Positions 46,853 through 55,940 of a stretch of DNA of 64,000 bases are shown piece after piece; positions within the stretch are counted from its first letter, which is position 1, and each line of letters opens with the position of its first letter. The position numbers and the translations under genes were made by a program. Below the pieces are notes generated by a model. The model saw nothing but the letters and a program-made list of their open reading frames with translations. It searched no databases and was not told where the DNA came from. The stretch is taken from positions 1 to 64,000 of the forward strand of contig NZ_MUZU01000009.1 in NCBI RefSeq assembly GCF_002000085.1, written 5' to 3'. Source of the stretch: Pseudocolwellia agarivorans. GTDB taxonomy: Bacteria; Pseudomonadota; Gammaproteobacteria; Enterobacterales; Alteromonadaceae.

Positions 46853-49252
46853 ATGAAAACACTTTTTACCTCTTTACTGTTACTCAGTTTATTTATTCTT
46901 ACGGGGTGCAATGGTAGCTCTGGCAAAAATGAGGAAGTTGTTAGCGGCTCTGATGTCGTTGTTTCAAATTTAACACTTACCAGTTTAAATAAAGAACTTG
47001 AATCACAACAAAGCTTTGAAAGTAACCTACCTATTACACTACAAGCAAAAGTACTAGACCAAACAGGTAATCCTGTTAGCGGTAAACGTGTAAATTTCAC
47101 TGTTGATTTAGGAAGCCTATCGGTCCCGTCAAAACTAACCGACAGTTCAGGTATTGCAGAAGTTTCTATTTCAAATAACTTAGCAAGCTTAAGTGCAGGA
47201 ACCGCATCAGCAACTATTGATGATTTATCCGCCAGTATTGATTATGAATATATAAGCAGCTCTTCAGAAGTTATTTCATCAGCCTCCTTAAGTGTTCAAA
47301 TGCTGGTGAATGGAGCTATAACCAATAGATTTAAAGCGGATGAAAGTGCTCAAGTTGTAGCAACTCTTCTTGATGAAAATGGAGACCCTTTTAGTAATCA
47401 ACTTATTAATATAAGTGCTGATGTTGGTGAATTAACCTCAACGACCGCCTTAACAACCGTAAGTGGCAATGCCTCTTTCTCTATAACAGGAGGCACTTCT
47501 TTAGGCGCTGGTGTTATTACACTTTCTTTAGCCGATGATACCAGCGTTAATAGCCACTTAAATTATGAGATAGTTTCTGCAGACGCCACCATAGAAGATA
47601 ATGTTCGCTTAGGTTATTTCAACGATAGTAATGAGTTTATTGAAGGCAAAATTAAATTATCTATTAGTGATAACACTATCAGTGCAGGTGGTACTTTAGG
47701 GGTTTCAGTTGTACTGGTAGATAGTCAAAACCAAAGGATTAATACTCCCACACCTATATCTTTTTCATCTAACTGTGTATCAAATGAAAATGCCGTTATC
47801 GATACTACCGTATTTAGTATTAAAGGCAGTGCCAGTGCCACATATGAGGATATTAAATGTGCAGGTATAAATGGTACTGAAGATGTAATTGTCGCTACAG
47901 TTACAACAAACGGCATAACAAGTACAGCTTCTGAAACTATCGACATTACAGGTGAACAACTTGGTTCCATTGAATTTTTATCTGCCGTACCTAACTCTAT
48001 TGTATTAAAAGGTAGTGGTGGTCAAGAAACCTCTATTTTAACTTTCGTCGTAAAAAGTGCTTTAGGTAATGTTGTTGCTCAACAAGAAGTTAATTTTACT
48101 TTAGATACAATCGTTGGTGGTATTAGCTTAGGTCGAGTGTCAGGTCTAACTAATAGCCAAGGGCAAATAACCACACAGGTATTATCTGGAACGGTTCCTA
48201 CAACGGCGAGCGTTACAGCGAAAGCCACTAGGATTATTGATGGTGAAGAAGTATCAATTCAAACTCAATCTAAAGAATTAAGTATAAACACAGGGTTAGC
48301 AGAACAAAGTTCGATTACCATTGCTCCCAGCATTATCAACCCAGAAGCCAGTACCACAGGTGAAACTTCACAAATTTCAGTTTGGCTAGCTGATAGTTTT
48401 AATAACCCTGTACCTGATGGAACTCCTGCTAACTTTACAACTGAAGGTGGCACCATAGAAAGTCAATGTTTAACTGTAAATGGTACTTGTTCAGTTGAAT
48501 GGCGTGCTACAGAGCCTTATTTAGATGATCATCGTTCAACCATTCTGGTTACTGCTGATGGACATGAAACGTTTTACGATACAAACGGTAATAACACCTT
48601 TGACGATGACGATGGTTTAGCCATTACTGATCCTAATGTATCTTCGGGGTTAGGTAGGCGCGCACCAGAAGCTTCTGGCTTTATCGATATGTCTGAAGCA
48701 TGGCGTGACGATAATGAAAACGGCGTTAAAGATGATAACGAAACCAAGTTTTTTGATGCCGATGGTGATGGGGATTTCTCTGATGCTGATGAAATATTTA
48801 ATGGTCCACAATGCGAAGGGAGTTTATGTAATTCAAGTGCCAAAATAGCTACCATTCGTAAAGCATTTGTTTTAATAATGTCTGATGCTAATAATCCCAT
48901 TTATGAATTAACAGGCAACGGACAAACTTATGCGAGTAATAGCCAAGCTGATGTTCAAATAGAACCAATTGCTGATGGTGAATCACGCTCTTTTAACTTT
49001 AAATTTGCTGATAGTGCTATGCAAACACTACCTAAAGATAGTGTTATATCAGTAGAGTTTTCTGGTGGGACGATCAATGGTACAACAAACTACACAGTAG
49101 GTAACACTCGTAGTTCTGGGTTTAAAGCTATCGACTTTATCTTAAAAAATGAACTTGATGGTGAACCAGAACTAGCCACCTTATCAATTACTATCTCAAC
49201 GCCTGGTACGGGTAATAAAATATACTTTAGCCAATTAATTTCAATGCTTTAA
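46853..49252 (+). CDS. Large lipoprotein with bacterial Ig-like (Big-1) domains
   Basis: 799 aa. Type II signal peptide with lipobox LTGC (Cys19). Tandem Ig-like domains follow, recognisable from repeats of the LDQTGNPVSGKRVNFT, LDENGDPFSNQLINI, DSQNQRINTPTPISF, SALGNVVAQQEVNFT and DSFNNPVPDGTPANF type, spaced roughly 85-125 residues. This is the invasin/Big-1 phrase at the strand that opens each domain. An Asp/Asn-rich segment (~590-650, DTNGNNTFDDDDG and DADGDGDFSDADE) looks like thrombospondin/EF-hand-type calcium loops. A surface adhesin or envelope-structure role is inferred. Followed by a shared terminator. Confidence 0.82.
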   Translation: MKTLFTSLLLLSLFILTGCNGSSGKNEEVVSGSDVVVSNLTLTSLNKELESQQSFESNLPITLQAKVLDQTGNPVSGKRVNFTVDLGSLSVPSKLTDSSGIAEVSISNNLASLSAGTASATIDDLSASIDYEYISSSSEVISSASLSVQMLVNGAITNRFKADESAQVVATLLDENGDPFSNQLINISADVGELTSTTALTTVSGNASFSITGGTSLGAGVITLSLADDTSVNSHLNYEIVSADATIEDNVRLGYFNDSNEFIEGKIKLSISDNTISAGGTLGVSVVLVDSQNQRINTPTPISFSSNCVSNENAVIDTTVFSIKGSASATYEDIKCAGINGTEDVIVATVTTNGITSTASETIDITGEQLGSIEFLSAVPNSIVLKGSGGQETSILTFVVKSALGNVVAQQEVNFTLDTIVGGISLGRVSGLTNSQGQITTQVLSGTVPTTASVTAKATRIIDGEEVSIQTQSKELSINTGLAEQSSITIAPSIINPEASTTGETSQISVWLADSFNNPVPDGTPANFTTEGGTIESQCLTVNGTCSVEWRATEPYLDDHRSTILVTADGHETFYDTNGNNTFDDDDGLAITDPNVSSGLGRRAPEASGFIDMSEAWRDDNENGVKDDNETKFFDADGDGDFSDADEIFNGPQCEGSLCNSSAKIATIRKAFVLIMSDANNPIYELTGNGQTYASNSQADVQIEPIADGESRSFNFKFADSAMQTLPKDSVISVEFSGGTINGTTNYTVGNTRSSGFKAIDFILKNELDGEPELATLSITISTPGTGNKIYFSQLISML

Positions 49253-49284
49253 CATAGTTGATAAATTAATTTAATGAACACAAA

Positions 49285-49313
49285 AAAGGCGAATAATAAT
49301 ATCATTCGCCTTT
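49285..49313. terminator. bidirectional terminator
   Basis: A 10-bp perfect stem, AAAGGCGAAT (49285-49294) with ATTCGCCTTT (49304-49313) and a 9-nt loop, lies between the convergent lipoprotein and PLP-enzyme genes, with A and T tracts on the two sides. Confidence 0.85.
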
Positions 49314-49340
49314 ACTTTATTTATTAACTTACCTCTAAGC

Positions 49341-50885
49341 TTACCCAAACATTCTTGTAAAAAAAGATCCTTTTTTATGTTCACTGGTTGAGCTTGCTAA
49401 CGGTAAATTCATACACACTTCAGGCAATGGTTCAAATGAAGATAAGGTTGGAAACTTCAAATCTTCATGCTTATATTCAAAGTCGCCTAAAGCTGGATTG
49501 AAACGATAGCCAATACTCCACTGCTCAATATTTTGAGACACCTGATTAATAGCATCAATAATATAATCAACTTCTTCATCTAACATAGTTGGGTGAAACG
49601 AAGCTCTTATCCAGCCAGGCTTTTCAGCATAATCACCTGAATCAATTTGTTGAGTAATTTTGTCCGATGTATCGTGATCAACATTTAATAAAATATGACC
49701 ATAAGTTCCTGCACAAGAGCACCCACCTCGTGTTTGTACACCAAACTTATCATTTAATAATCTCACCACTAAATTGTAATGAGCATTAGGAATGTAAAAA
49801 GAAACAATAGCCAATCTATCTTTAATACTAGGCTCTAACATAACAACACGGTCATTTTTGGCTAAAGCATCCATAACCTTTTCAGTAATTTCAGCTTCAC
49901 GCTTAGCTATATTTTCTACCCCCATAGCGTCTTTCAATTGAATCGCTAACGCGGTTTTTATGCATTGTAAAAACCCGGGGGTTCCACCATCTTCACGTAC
50001 TTCAATATTACTAAAAAAACTATGTGCGCCCCATGGATTTGTCCACGTAACCGTACCACCACCGGGATGATCAGGTACTTTATTTTTATACAACTGTTTA
50101 TTAAAAATTAAAACACCAGAACTACCCGGACCACCTAAAAACTTATGCGGTGAGAAAAAAATAGCATCTAAACACTGTTTAGAGTTTGATGGGTGCATAT
50201 CAATATCAACATAGGGGGCTGAAGCAGCAAAATCGACAAAACAAAAACCATTATACTCGTGCATTTTTTCTGCTAATTGATAATACGGTGTTTTAATGCC
50301 GGTTACGTTTGAACAAGCAGAAAACGAACCTATTTTTACTTTGCGTGCACTGTACTGCTGTAATAAAGCGTCTAAATGATCAATAGAAGGTAAGCCGTTC
50401 TCATCAGGATTAACGATTTCAAGTGTTACATCACACTCATACCACGAAGTTTGGTTGGAATGGTGTTCCATATGCGTAATAAAAATAACAGGCTTATCTT
50501 GCTCATCAAAATGTACCTGGTTTTGCATTCTTTCAGGAATTCTTAATCCTAAAATACGTTGAAACTTATTTACTACATCGGTCATACCCGCCCCCGATGT
50601 AATCAAAATATCATTATCACAAGCATTCACATGTTTTTTGATAATGCTTTGAGCCTCATGATAAGCATGAGTCATGGCACTACCCGTTAAGTTAGTTTCA
50701 GTGTGAGTGTTAGCAACATAAGGTCCTAAAGTATGAGTAATGTAATCTTCGATTGGTTGATACAAGCGTCCACTTGCCGTCCAATCAGCATAAATAATAT
50801 CAAGATCAGTCCCATGGATACGATGAGATAACTCAGTTCCTATAACGTGCTTTCTAAAAGGTAAAAAATAATTTTCGAGTGACAT
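49341..50885 (-). CDS. Aminotransferase class V-fold PLP enzyme (cysteine desulfurase-like)
   Basis: 514 aa. Fold-type I PLP enzyme with the Schiff-base Lys in FFSPHKFLGGPGSSG, the cofactor Asp-region FVDFAASAPY, and a C-terminal loop TRGGCSCAGTYGH at the place where group II cysteine desulfurases (SufS) carry their catalytic Cys. It is about 100 residues longer than SufS, with extra sequence at the C-terminus. Exact substrate unknown; cysteine desulfuration is an inference from the Cys loop. The longer frame starts at 50945, but MSLENYF at 50885 begins the recognisable fold. It lies about 300 bp from moeA on the same strand. Confidence 0.78.
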   Translation of the reverse strand: MSLENYFLPFRKHVIGTELSHRIHGTDLDIIYADWTASGRLYQPIEDYITHTLGPYVANTHTETNLTGSAMTHAYHEAQSIIKKHVNACDNDILITSGAGMTDVVNKFQRILGLRIPERMQNQVHFDEQDKPVIFITHMEHHSNQTSWYECDVTLEIVNPDENGLPSIDHLDALLQQYSARKVKIGSFSACSNVTGIKTPYYQLAEKMHEYNGFCFVDFAASAPYVDIDMHPSNSKQCLDAIFFSPHKFLGGPGSSGVLIFNKQLYKNKVPDHPGGGTVTWTNPWGAHSFFSNIEVREDGGTPGFLQCIKTALAIQLKDAMGVENIAKREAEITEKVMDALAKNDRVVMLEPSIKDRLAIVSFYIPNAHYNLVVRLLNDKFGVQTRGGCSCAGTYGHILLNVDHDTSDKITQQIDSGDYAEKPGWIRASFHPTMLDEEVDYIIDAINQVSQNIEQWSIGYRFNPALGDFEYKHEDLKFPTLSSFEPLPEVCMNLPLASSTSEHKKGSFFTRMFG

Positions 50886-51145
50886 GAGCCTACAACCATC
50901 AAATAAACATTGTATAAATTCTAACAAACAAGAGATTAACAGCAATTAAAAACCACGTAACCAACAAAACTTGCAATTTTAATCTAAAAACAAAAACAAA
51001 TAACATTTTAAATTCTAATAATACGGAATAAGTATTAAATAATAAAAACGACATTCTATGAATTATCGATAATTGAAATAACGTTTCTAGAACAAGCTAA
51101 TTAAGGGAGAAAGAGGAGGAAAAATTTGAGATATTCTAAAAAAGG
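50886..51145. other. spacer between moeA terminator and PLP-enzyme gene
   Basis: AT-rich spacer without a credible ORF. It includes an ATACGGAATA motif (51021-51030) related to the repeat cores at 21244 and 45693. Confidence 0.4.
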
Positions 51146-51149
51146 AAAA

Positions 51150-51172
51150 ACGGTATCAGTAGCTAATACCGT
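51150..51172 (-). terminator. moeA terminator
   Basis: ACGGTAT (51150-51156) pairs with ATACCGT (51166-51172); on the minus strand TTTTTCC follows. It lies just after the moeA stop. Confidence 0.82.
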
Positions 51173-51180
51173 CTCAGTAA

Positions 51181-52437
51181 TTAATGAGTAATAATTGAAT
51201 CAAACAATTGCACAGTAACAAGATCGCCCGCTTGTAAGTTGCTCTGCTCTGCGGGTAAAACAATATAACAATTTGCTTTTGCTAAACTGGTTAATACACC
51301 AGAGCCTTGATTACCCGTACTGGTAACTAGCATTTCACCTTTATTATTTGTGCTTAGAATACCACGTTGAAAGTCCATTCTACCTGGCGCTTTTCGAATA
51401 TCAGTAAGCGTTTTTACTGTCAATTTTACAGGTGCCGCATTGATGCAATTTTGCATTTTAGCTAAAGCTGGAACCGCCAGCATATGCGCTGTTACCGTTG
51501 CTGATACAGGATTACCCGGTAAACCAAAAAACACACTGTTGGGTAATTTTCCAAAAGCAAAGGGTTTACCTGGCTTCATGGCTATTTTCCAAAAGCTAAT
51601 ATCACCAAGTTCATCCAGTACTTCTTTTGTATAATCGGCATCACCTACAGACACACCACCAGAAGAAAAAATAGCGTCAGCCTCTTTATCGGCTTTTATA
51701 AATGCATCGGTAATGGCTGCTTTATCATCTTTTATAACACCGAGTTTCAATACATTGATGTTCATTTTTTCGAGCATTGCTGCAAGAGTAAAACTGTTAC
51801 TCTCAAAAATATCGCCTTCGGTTAATGCTTCGCCTGGCAATTTGAGCTCATCACCCGTAGAAATAAGCGCAACCGTGAGTTTTCTATATACAGAAACCGT
51901 TGGAACACCTAAAGAAGCTAAAACACCAACATCGATAGCTGATAATTTTCTTCCTTTTTCAAACACAACCTGATCTTGCTCAATATCTTCGCCAGCATAC
52001 CTAACATGACTACCCAATTTTTTAGGTTCTAAAAACTGAACTATTTGAGCTTGTTTAGTTTTATCATCAGTGACTAGACAGTTTTCTTGCATTTCAACAG
52101 TATCACAGCCTTTAGGAATTTTTGCTCCTGTCATGATACGAATGCATTCCCCTGCTAAACATTCACCTTGAAAAGGTTCGCCAGCCATAGAGCGCCCAGC
52201 AAGCTTTAATTGATCTGAAGTTTCTAAGCTACTATGAGCAAAAGCATATCCGTCCATCGCTGAATTATTGTGAGGCGGAACATTTAACGGACTCGTTATA
52301 GGTTGTGAAACGACTCGACCCAGTGCCTTTTCAATTAAAACCTGTTCTGTTTCCTGTACTGGTGAAACATTAGCTAACATATTTGTTAAGGCTTGTTCAA
52401 AAGGCAATAAGCCTGGCGCAGAGCAACAATCAACCAT
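51181..52437 (-). CDS. moeA: Molybdopterin molybdotransferase MoeA
   Basis: Inserts molybdate into adenylylated molybdopterin to give Moco. 418 aa with the N-terminal MoeA domain (PPHNNSAMDGYAF, ~57, and GEPFQGECLAGECIRIMTGAKIPKGCD), the MPT-binding domain with LISTGDEL (~190), FSSGGVSVGDADY (~254) and GLPGNPVSA (~303), and a C-terminal beta domain. It diverges from moaA, and the intergenic region carries an FNR palindrome at the right distance from its predicted promoter. Confidence 0.96.
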   Translation of the reverse strand: MVDCCSAPGLLPFEQALTNMLANVSPVQETEQVLIEKALGRVVSQPITSPLNVPPHNNSAMDGYAFAHSSLETSDQLKLAGRSMAGEPFQGECLAGECIRIMTGAKIPKGCDTVEMQENCLVTDDKTKQAQIVQFLEPKKLGSHVRYAGEDIEQDQVVFEKGRKLSAIDVGVLASLGVPTVSVYRKLTVALISTGDELKLPGEALTEGDIFESNSFTLAAMLEKMNINVLKLGVIKDDKAAITDAFIKADKEADAIFSSGGVSVGDADYTKEVLDELGDISFWKIAMKPGKPFAFGKLPNSVFFGLPGNPVSATVTAHMLAVPALAKMQNCINAAPVKLTVKTLTDIRKAPGRMDFQRGILSTNNKGEMLVTSTGNQGSGVLTSLAKANCYIVLPAEQSNLQAGDLVTVQLFDSIITH

Positions 52438-52523
52438 AGTATTTATTCTCTTTTAAGTTTCTTATTTTATTGAAAACACATGCAATTTTTTTTAGATAAA
52501 ATCTGTCTACTTTATAATGCTAA

Positions 52524-52565
52524 TACTATCAGGCGTTAAACATATAGCGACTTGATGTGAATCAA
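52524..52565 (-). promoter_or_regulatory. FNR box with class II promoter of moeA
   Basis: TTGATGTGAATCAA (52552-52565) is a perfect FNR palindrome TTGAT-N4-ATCAA. On the minus strand TAGTAT (52524-52529) lies at -7 to -12 for a start near 52517, which places the FNR site at -41.5, the class II activation geometry. It is 72 bp from that start to... the moeA ATG about 80 bp downstream. The site is also upstream of moaA, but 355 bp from its start. Confidence 0.72.
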
Positions 52566-52630
52566 TATTTAGTTTTGAAATTGTATTACTATGGTAAACC
52601 AAAATTAAGGTATAGTAACTGGGCTGTTGG

Positions 52631-52772
52631 CCTTTCAAATATGTTTTTTGCAACAATAAATTTGATTTTTAGATAAAGCATAGTTATTGATATATAGTTA
52701 TTCACCACGCAATCACTATAACCTAATATAAATATCAAACGTATACTGCCAATATGATTAACATTTGAAAGG
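52631..52772. repeat. 10-bp inverted repeat in the moeA-moaA intergenic region
   Basis: CCTTTCAAAT (52631-52640) and ATTTGAAAGG (52763-52772) are perfect inverted copies 122 bp apart, between the FNR box and the Moco leader. Possibly two binding sites in opposite orientation; the spacing is large for a hairpin. Confidence 0.35.
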
Positions 52773-52795
52773 TCAAAGCCTCAAAAAAATTATTA

Positions 52796-52918
52796 TTCGC
52801 CGAGCTATTGTAGCTACCCCAGCCTATTTGATTGGAATGTTACCTTAGCCGTGGTTATTAAATTAACCGCCAGGGTTTGCATGGAAACGTGTATGCCTCC
52901 CGACATTGGAAAGGTGAG
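52796..52918 (+). ncRNA. Moco (molybdenum cofactor) riboswitch-type leader of moaA
   Basis: The sequence TGCCTCCCGACATTGGAAAGG (conserved part 52894-52914) closely matches the 3' part of the Moco RNA motif found before moaA in Gammaproteobacteria (CCTCCCGACATT). Upstream there is a GTGGTTA/TAACCGC hairpin (52850-52873 region) and a GCAT/ATGC helix around GGAAACGT. The 3' end overlaps the Shine-Dalgarno AGG before the moaA ATG at 52919, so folding could gate translation, as proposed for this class. The 5' border is approximate. Confidence 0.78.
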
Positions 52919-53890
52919 ATGTTAACAGACAACTTCGGTCGCAAGTTTTATTACTTGCGCCTATCAATTACCGACGTGTGTAACTTTAGTTGCAACTATT
53001 GTTTACCTGATGGTTATCAATGCGATCAGCCGCGCGATTTTTTATCGTTGCCTGAAATAAAACGCATTGCTAAAGGTTTTGCGCAATTAGGCACTGAAAA
53101 AATACGAGTTACGGGCGGAGAACCCTCACTCCGTAAAGACTTGCCCGATATCATTTCTGCTTGTAAAGAAACAAAAGGTATTAAGCAAGTTGCCATAACA
53201 ACCAATGGATATAAGCTCCCTGAACATTTACCTAGTTGGTTAGATGCGGGTATTGATGCGATTAACATTAGTATTGATAGCTTAGACCCCAGACAATTTC
53301 ATAGCATTACAGGCCACGATAAATTACCTCATATACTTAAAGGTATTGATATGGCCTTGGCAAGTGGCCAACCCACGGTAAAAGTAAATACCGTACTCAT
53401 GCGTGAATACAATGGCTACGACATTCAAACGTTTTTAGATTGGCTTAAAGATACGCCCATTACACTACGCTTTATTGAGCTAATGCAAACAGGCGATAAC
53501 AAAACGTTTTTTGATGCGCAACATGTACAAGGTTCACGTATTCGTCAAAATTTAATTTTAGATGGATGGTTACCCGCCATTAGAGATAGATCATCTGGCC
53601 CTGCTCAAGAATTTTATCACCCTGATTATGCCGGCCGTATTGGTTTGATCATGCCGTACAGCAAAGATTTTTGTTCAACCTGTAATCGATTAAGAGTGAG
53701 CTCTCACGGTAAGTTACATTTATGTTTATTTACTGAAGAAGGTTTATCACTAAAAGATCATATTCAACATGATGATATAGAGCCATTAAAGCAACATATT
53801 ATTGAAATGATGGGAGACAAAAAAGCCACTCACTTCTTACATGAAAAGCTAACAGGTGCCACCACTAATTTAGCTATGCTAGGTGGTTAG
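52919..53890 (+). CDS. moaA: GTP 3',8-cyclase MoaA
   Basis: Radical SAM enzyme that starts Moco synthesis, converting GTP to 3',8-cyclo-GTP. 323 aa. N-terminal [4Fe-4S] motif CNFSCNYC (CxxxCxxC) within LRLSITDVCNFSCNYC, RVTGGEPSLR (~56) and the C-terminal second cluster CSTCNRLRVSSHGKLHLC. A longer frame from 52877 would run through the leader RNA, so the ATG at 52919 with AGG four bases before it is used. The C-terminus ends ATTNLAMLGG, and the usual -GG tail is present. Confidence 0.95.
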   Translation: MLTDNFGRKFYYLRLSITDVCNFSCNYCLPDGYQCDQPRDFLSLPEIKRIAKGFAQLGTEKIRVTGGEPSLRKDLPDIISACKETKGIKQVAITTNGYKLPEHLPSWLDAGIDAINISIDSLDPRQFHSITGHDKLPHILKGIDMALASGQPTVKVNTVLMREYNGYDIQTFLDWLKDTPITLRFIELMQTGDNKTFFDAQHVQGSRIRQNLILDGWLPAIRDRSSGPAQEFYHPDYAGRIGLIMPYSKDFCSTCNRLRVSSHGKLHLCLFTEEGLSLKDHIQHDDIEPLKQHIIEMMGDKKATHFLHEKLTGATTNLAMLGG

Positions 53891-53893
53891 TTT

Positions 53894-54610
53894 ATGATCA
53901 TAGTACCCAACACTAAAAACAACCAATCTAAACCAAACAACCAATGTTTAGGTGTGGTATTAGCAGGTGGTTTATCTTCTCGGATGGGAGTAGACAAAGC
54001 AAGTTTACTTCGAAATGAAGTGAGCATGCTAACCTATAGTAAGCAGTTACTTACTGAGATAGGTCTAAGTAACATAGTCATCAGCGGTAAACCTTCTTGT
54101 GCAACTCCGCAAGATGTAATTGTTGCGGATAAATACGCAGAGATGGGCCCCATGGGAGGCATTGCCAGTGTTATTGAAAAACATCAACCTAGTGCTCTCT
54201 TTGTTCTCCCTGTCGATTTACCTTTAATCACGGCAGACGCATTACAAAAGTTAAAACAAATTGGTGAGTTAAGCCAACAAGCTTGTTTTTATAACGACAA
54301 TTATTTACCTCTGTATTTGCCTGTAAATGCACATACAGAAAACTTCTTGAAAAGTGCATTCAGTCAACAGGCTAATTCACTAGATAAAAGTAAAACGTCT
54401 ACAGCTAAAAGTGGCCCTTCTATTCGTGCTTTACTTAAACAAGTGCCGCATAAAGCTATCGCTATTGAAACACCATCAAGTTTATTAAATACAAATACAA
54501 CTGAAGAATGGGCTACAGCACAAAAAAGTTTTACTCAGCTAAGCTTGTCTCAGCAAAAAAATACACATGTAAAATATTCAAAAAACAACTTATTAAATTC
54601 TAGGAAATAA
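53894..54610 (+). CDS. mobA: Molybdenum cofactor guanylyltransferase MobA
   Basis: Attaches GMP to Moco to make the MGD form used by DMSO-reductase-family enzymes. 238 aa with the N-terminal nucleotide-binding LGVVLAGGLSSRMGVDKA (~19-36), MGGIASVI and LPVDLPLI. The C-terminal ~40 residues are Ser/Gln/Asn-rich and not conserved-looking. It follows moaA by 3 bases. Presence of mobA implies molybdoenzymes of the bis-MGD type elsewhere in the genome. Confidence 0.9.
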   Translation: MIIVPNTKNNQSKPNNQCLGVVLAGGLSSRMGVDKASLLRNEVSMLTYSKQLLTEIGLSNIVISGKPSCATPQDVIVADKYAEMGPMGGIASVIEKHQPSALFVLPVDLPLITADALQKLKQIGELSQQACFYNDNYLPLYLPVNAHTENFLKSAFSQQANSLDKSKTSTAKSGPSIRALLKQVPHKAIAIETPSSLLNTNTTEEWATAQKSFTQLSLSQQKNTHVKYSKNNLLNSRK

Positions 54611-54612
54611 CT

Positions 54613-55155
54613 ATGTCTAAGCATGAAAAAAGTGCCTTTATTCCTTTATCTATTGCTGTGTTAACGGTTTCAGATACACGTGATGAATCTACCGACACCT
54701 CAGGCCAAACGTTGGTTGAACGAGTGACATCAGCAGGACATAACCTTGCCGCTAAAAAAATTGTAAAAGACGATGTATACCAATTACGTTCAGTGGTATC
54801 TCAGTGGATAGCAGACGATAGCATTCACGCTATTATTACTACAGGCGGCACGGGCTTTACCGAGCGAGATAATACACCTGAAGCTTTATTACCTTTATTT
54901 GATAAAAACGTTGAAGGCTTTGGCGAAATATTTCGCGCTATTTCACTCACTGAAATTGGCACATCAACCATTCAGTCACGCGCCTTTGGTGGCATAGCCA
55001 ATAAAACTGTTATTTTATGTGTACCGGGTTCAACCAATGCGTGTAAAACAGCGTGGGACAAATTAATTGCGGAGCAACTTGATGCAAGCCATCGTCCTTG
55101 TAATTTTGTACCTCATTTAAACATATCAGCAGAACAATGTGAGACTCGCCAGTAA
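54613..55155 (+). CDS. moaB: Molybdenum cofactor biosynthesis protein MoaB
   Basis: 180 aa, MogA/MoaB-family MPT adenylyltransferase fold. Motifs [16 protein letters not shown] (~17), [19 protein letters not shown] (~75) and [12 protein letters not shown] (~140) are typical. E. coli MoaB is not essential for Moco; in organisms without mogA it may supply the MPT-adenylation step. No mogA is in this cluster, so that role is inferred here. The last base of its stop is the first base of moaC. Confidence 0.92.
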   Translation: MSKHEKSAFIPLSIAVLTVSDTRDESTDTSGQTLVERVTSAGHNLAAKKIVKDDVYQLRSVVSQWIADDSIHAIITTGGTGFTERDNTPEALLPLFDKNVEGFGEIFRAISLTEIGTSTIQSRAFGGIANKTVILCVPGSTNACKTAWDKLIAEQLDASHRPCNFVPHLNISAEQCETRQ

Positions 55156-55691
55156 TGACAGATAACGCTTCACAATCAGTATCGCTAAGCCATATTAATC
55201 AAAAAGGCGAAGCTAACATGGTAGACGTTACCGAAAAAGCGCTTACCTCTCGCACCGCAACGGCTCAAGGCAGAATAACCATGTCGGCGGCTACGTTAAC
55301 TTTGATCACTCAAGGCGAAAATAAAAAAGGTGATGTTTTTTCAGTTGCTCGTATTGCTGGTATTCAAGCCGCTAAAAAATGCAGTGACTTAATTCCTTTG
55401 TGTCACCCTCTTATGCTGACCAAAGTTAAAGTCGACTTTGATATTGATGAACAAAACAACCAAGTCATCGTTAATAGCCTGTGCCGTTTAACAGGTCAAA
55501 CAGGCGTTGAAATGGAAGCACTAACCGCTGTTTCAGTGGCTTGCTTAACCCTATTTGATATGTGTAAAGCTGCCGATCCTTTTATGGAGATTCACGGCAT
55601 TAAAGTATTAACAAAAGAAGGTGGAAAATCAGGAAGTTGGGAAGCTAAAGCCGAAATAGCGAATCAAACAGCTAAACAGGATAACTTATGA
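55155..55691 (+). CDS. moaC: Cyclic pyranopterin monophosphate synthase MoaC
   Basis: Rearranges 3',8-cyclo-GTP to cPMP. 178 aa with [18 protein letters not shown] (~21), [17 protein letters not shown] (~76), [26 protein letters not shown] (~115) and [11 protein letters not shown] (~157) including the catalytic Lys/Asp region. Overlaps moaB by one base and moaD by four, so the genes are translationally coupled. Confidence 0.97.
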   Translation: MTDNASQSVSLSHINQKGEANMVDVTEKALTSRTATAQGRITMSAATLTLITQGENKKGDVFSVARIAGIQAAKKCSDLIPLCHPLMLTKVKVDFDIDEQNNQVIVNSLCRLTGQTGVEMEALTAVSVACLTLFDMCKAADPFMEIHGIKVLTKEGGKSGSWEAKAEIANQTAKQDNL

Positions 55692-55936
55692 TCAAAGTCA
55701 GCTTTTTTGCCGCATTAAGAGAACAACTCAATTGCAATGAAACACAGCTAAACGTATCTGAATCTATCACAGTAGAACAAGCAAGAGTGTTATTGGTTGA
55801 GTCGCATCCTGAATGGCAACAACACTTAAAAAACAACTCGTTGTTAACCGCTGTAAACCACGACCTTGTGGATGATAATTTTATTGTAAAGCCAAATGAC
55901 GAGTTAGCATTTTTCCCACCCGTTACTGGCGGTTAA
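55688..55936 (+). CDS. moaD: Molybdopterin synthase sulfur carrier subunit MoaD
   Basis: 82-aa ubiquitin-like protein ending in FFPPVTGG; the C-terminal Gly-Gly is adenylylated by MoeB and thiocarboxylated, then donates sulfur to cPMP within MPT synthase. Starts in the ATGA overlap with moaC. Confidence 0.95.
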   Translation: MIKVSFFAALREQLNCNETQLNVSESITVEQARVLLVESHPEWQQHLKNNSLLTAVNHDLVDDNFIVKPNDELAFFPPVTGG

Positions 55937-55940
55937 ATCT

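Noticed and set aside
52541-52550. ATATAGCG as a ModE half-site near the FNR box
   Set aside because: Only one half of a ModE-type palindrome is visible, without a matching partner at the right spacing; no modE gene is in the window.
52877-52918. In-frame upstream start of moaA
   Set aside because: This region is the 3' end of the Moco-type leader RNA; the ATG at 52919 begins the recognisable MoaA N-terminus.
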